A stretch of DNA of 7,918 bases from assembly GCA_030689585.1 (NCBI GenBank), contig JAUYFZ010000093.1, forward strand, positions 1 to 7,918, written 5' to 3'. Source of the DNA: Rhodocyclaceae bacterium. Its GTDB lineage: Bacteria > Pseudomonadota > Gammaproteobacteria > Burkholderiales > Rhodocyclaceae. Below the pieces are notes generated by a model. It searched no databases and was not told where the DNA came from. It worked only from the letters and a program-made list of their open reading frames with translations. Positions 7,637-7,918 of this stretch are shown in pieces (position 1 is the first letter of the stretch; the number at the start of each line of letters is the position of its first letter). The position numbers were made by a program, and so were the translations under genes.

Positions 7637-7918
7637 TTAGAACAACCGGTTGAAATCGTTATAAAACGCAATCGCCATCAAAAGTGACAGAAGCACCATG
7701 CCCACCTGCTGACCGATTTCCATCGCACGTTCGGATAACGGCCCTCCCTGCACAAACTCGGCCAGATAATACAACAAGTGCCCTCCGTCTAGAACGGGAA
7801 TAGGCAGGAGATTTAGTACACCCAAGCTGATACTGATAATGGCTAGGAAGGTAAGGTAGTGTTGCCAGCCAGCCTGCGCGGATCGCCCTGCATAATCTGC
7901 AATGGCGACGGGGCCCGA
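7637..7918 (-). CDS. rseP: Site-2 intramembrane metalloprotease RseP, C-terminal part
   Basis: RseP is an inner-membrane zinc protease that cuts anti-sigma factors such as RseA within the membrane to release sigma-E. Only the last 93 codons are present; the frame stays open to the right edge, where residues read [11 protein letters not shown], so the N-terminal HExxH site and PDZ domains lie outside. Visible marks are a transmembrane stretch [21 protein letters not shown], the zinc-ligand and signature motif [11 protein letters not shown], the GGPLSER segment, and a final transmembrane helix ([18 protein letters not shown]) ending NRLF. These match the E. coli C-terminus closely. No internal start is expected: the TTG at 7823-7825 is a leucine codon inside the conserved region. 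rseP directly before bamA is the standard proteobacterial arrangement. Confidence 0.96.
   Translation of the reverse strand, partial: SGPVAIADYAGRSAQAGWQHYLTFLAIISISLGVLNLLPIPVLDGGHLLYYLAEFVQGGPLSERAMEIGQQVGMVLLSLLMAIAFYNDFNRLF

Noticed and set aside
7558..7671. N-terminal extension of BamA to 797 residues
   Set aside because: It would place 38 unrelated residues before a normal signal peptide and overlap the end of rseP.
7637..7825. Separate 62-residue membrane protein starting at TTG
   Set aside because: The frame continues upstream without a stop to the window edge and the whole reads as the RseP C-terminus, so the TTG is an internal Leu codon.

Overview
The window is a stretch of the conserved envelope-biogenesis cluster of a Gram-negative proteobacterium, with every gene on the minus strand. 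Transcription therefore runs from high to low coordinates: 'rseP (partial) - bamA - skp/ompH - lpxD - fabZ - lpxA - lpxB - rnhB - TrmH/SpoU-family RNA methyltransferase. The rseP-to-lpxB core is shared by beta- and gammaproteobacteria. From memory, an rnhB gene followed by a SpoU-type methyltransferase, instead of dnaE/accA as in E. coli, fits Betaproteobacteria best. Base composition looks moderate, near half G+C. No genus can be assigned from the sequence alone.

Layout: 7637-7918 is the C-terminal end of the site-2 protease RseP, which runs off the right edge. 7558-7636 is a 79-base leader with an imperfect hairpin and a competing inverted repeat. 5278-7557 is BamA. 4772-5266 is the periplasmic chaperone Skp, with a TTG start. 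3794-4771 is LpxD, 3324-3797 FabZ, 2557-3327 LpxA, 1411-2550 LpxB, 845-1414 RNase HII and 108-857 the RNA methyltransferase. From bamA onward the genes are packed tightly: three ATGA stop/start overlaps, one TAAATG junction, one 13-base overlap and two gaps of 11 and 6 bases. This suggests a single, translationally coupled transcript. The left edge (1-64) holds two 32-base tandem units, each built on a perfect palindrome.

Function: RseP cleaves membrane-spanning anti-sigma factors, BamA inserts outer-membrane beta-barrels, and Skp escorts unfolded barrels to it. FabZ feeds fatty-acid synthesis. LpxA, LpxD and LpxB carry out three of the early lipid A steps using 3-hydroxyacyl-ACP, the same pool FabZ draws on. 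The operon thus couples the protein and lipid halves of outer-membrane assembly. RNase HII and the methyltransferase are conserved passengers with nucleic-acid roles.

I see no mobile element, CRISPR array, toxin-antitoxin pair, defence system or new multigene system. The points worth a second look are small: the palindromic repeats, a predicted C10-type acyl ruler in LpxA, a G8 tract inside lpxB, the TTG start of skp, and the bamA leader structure.
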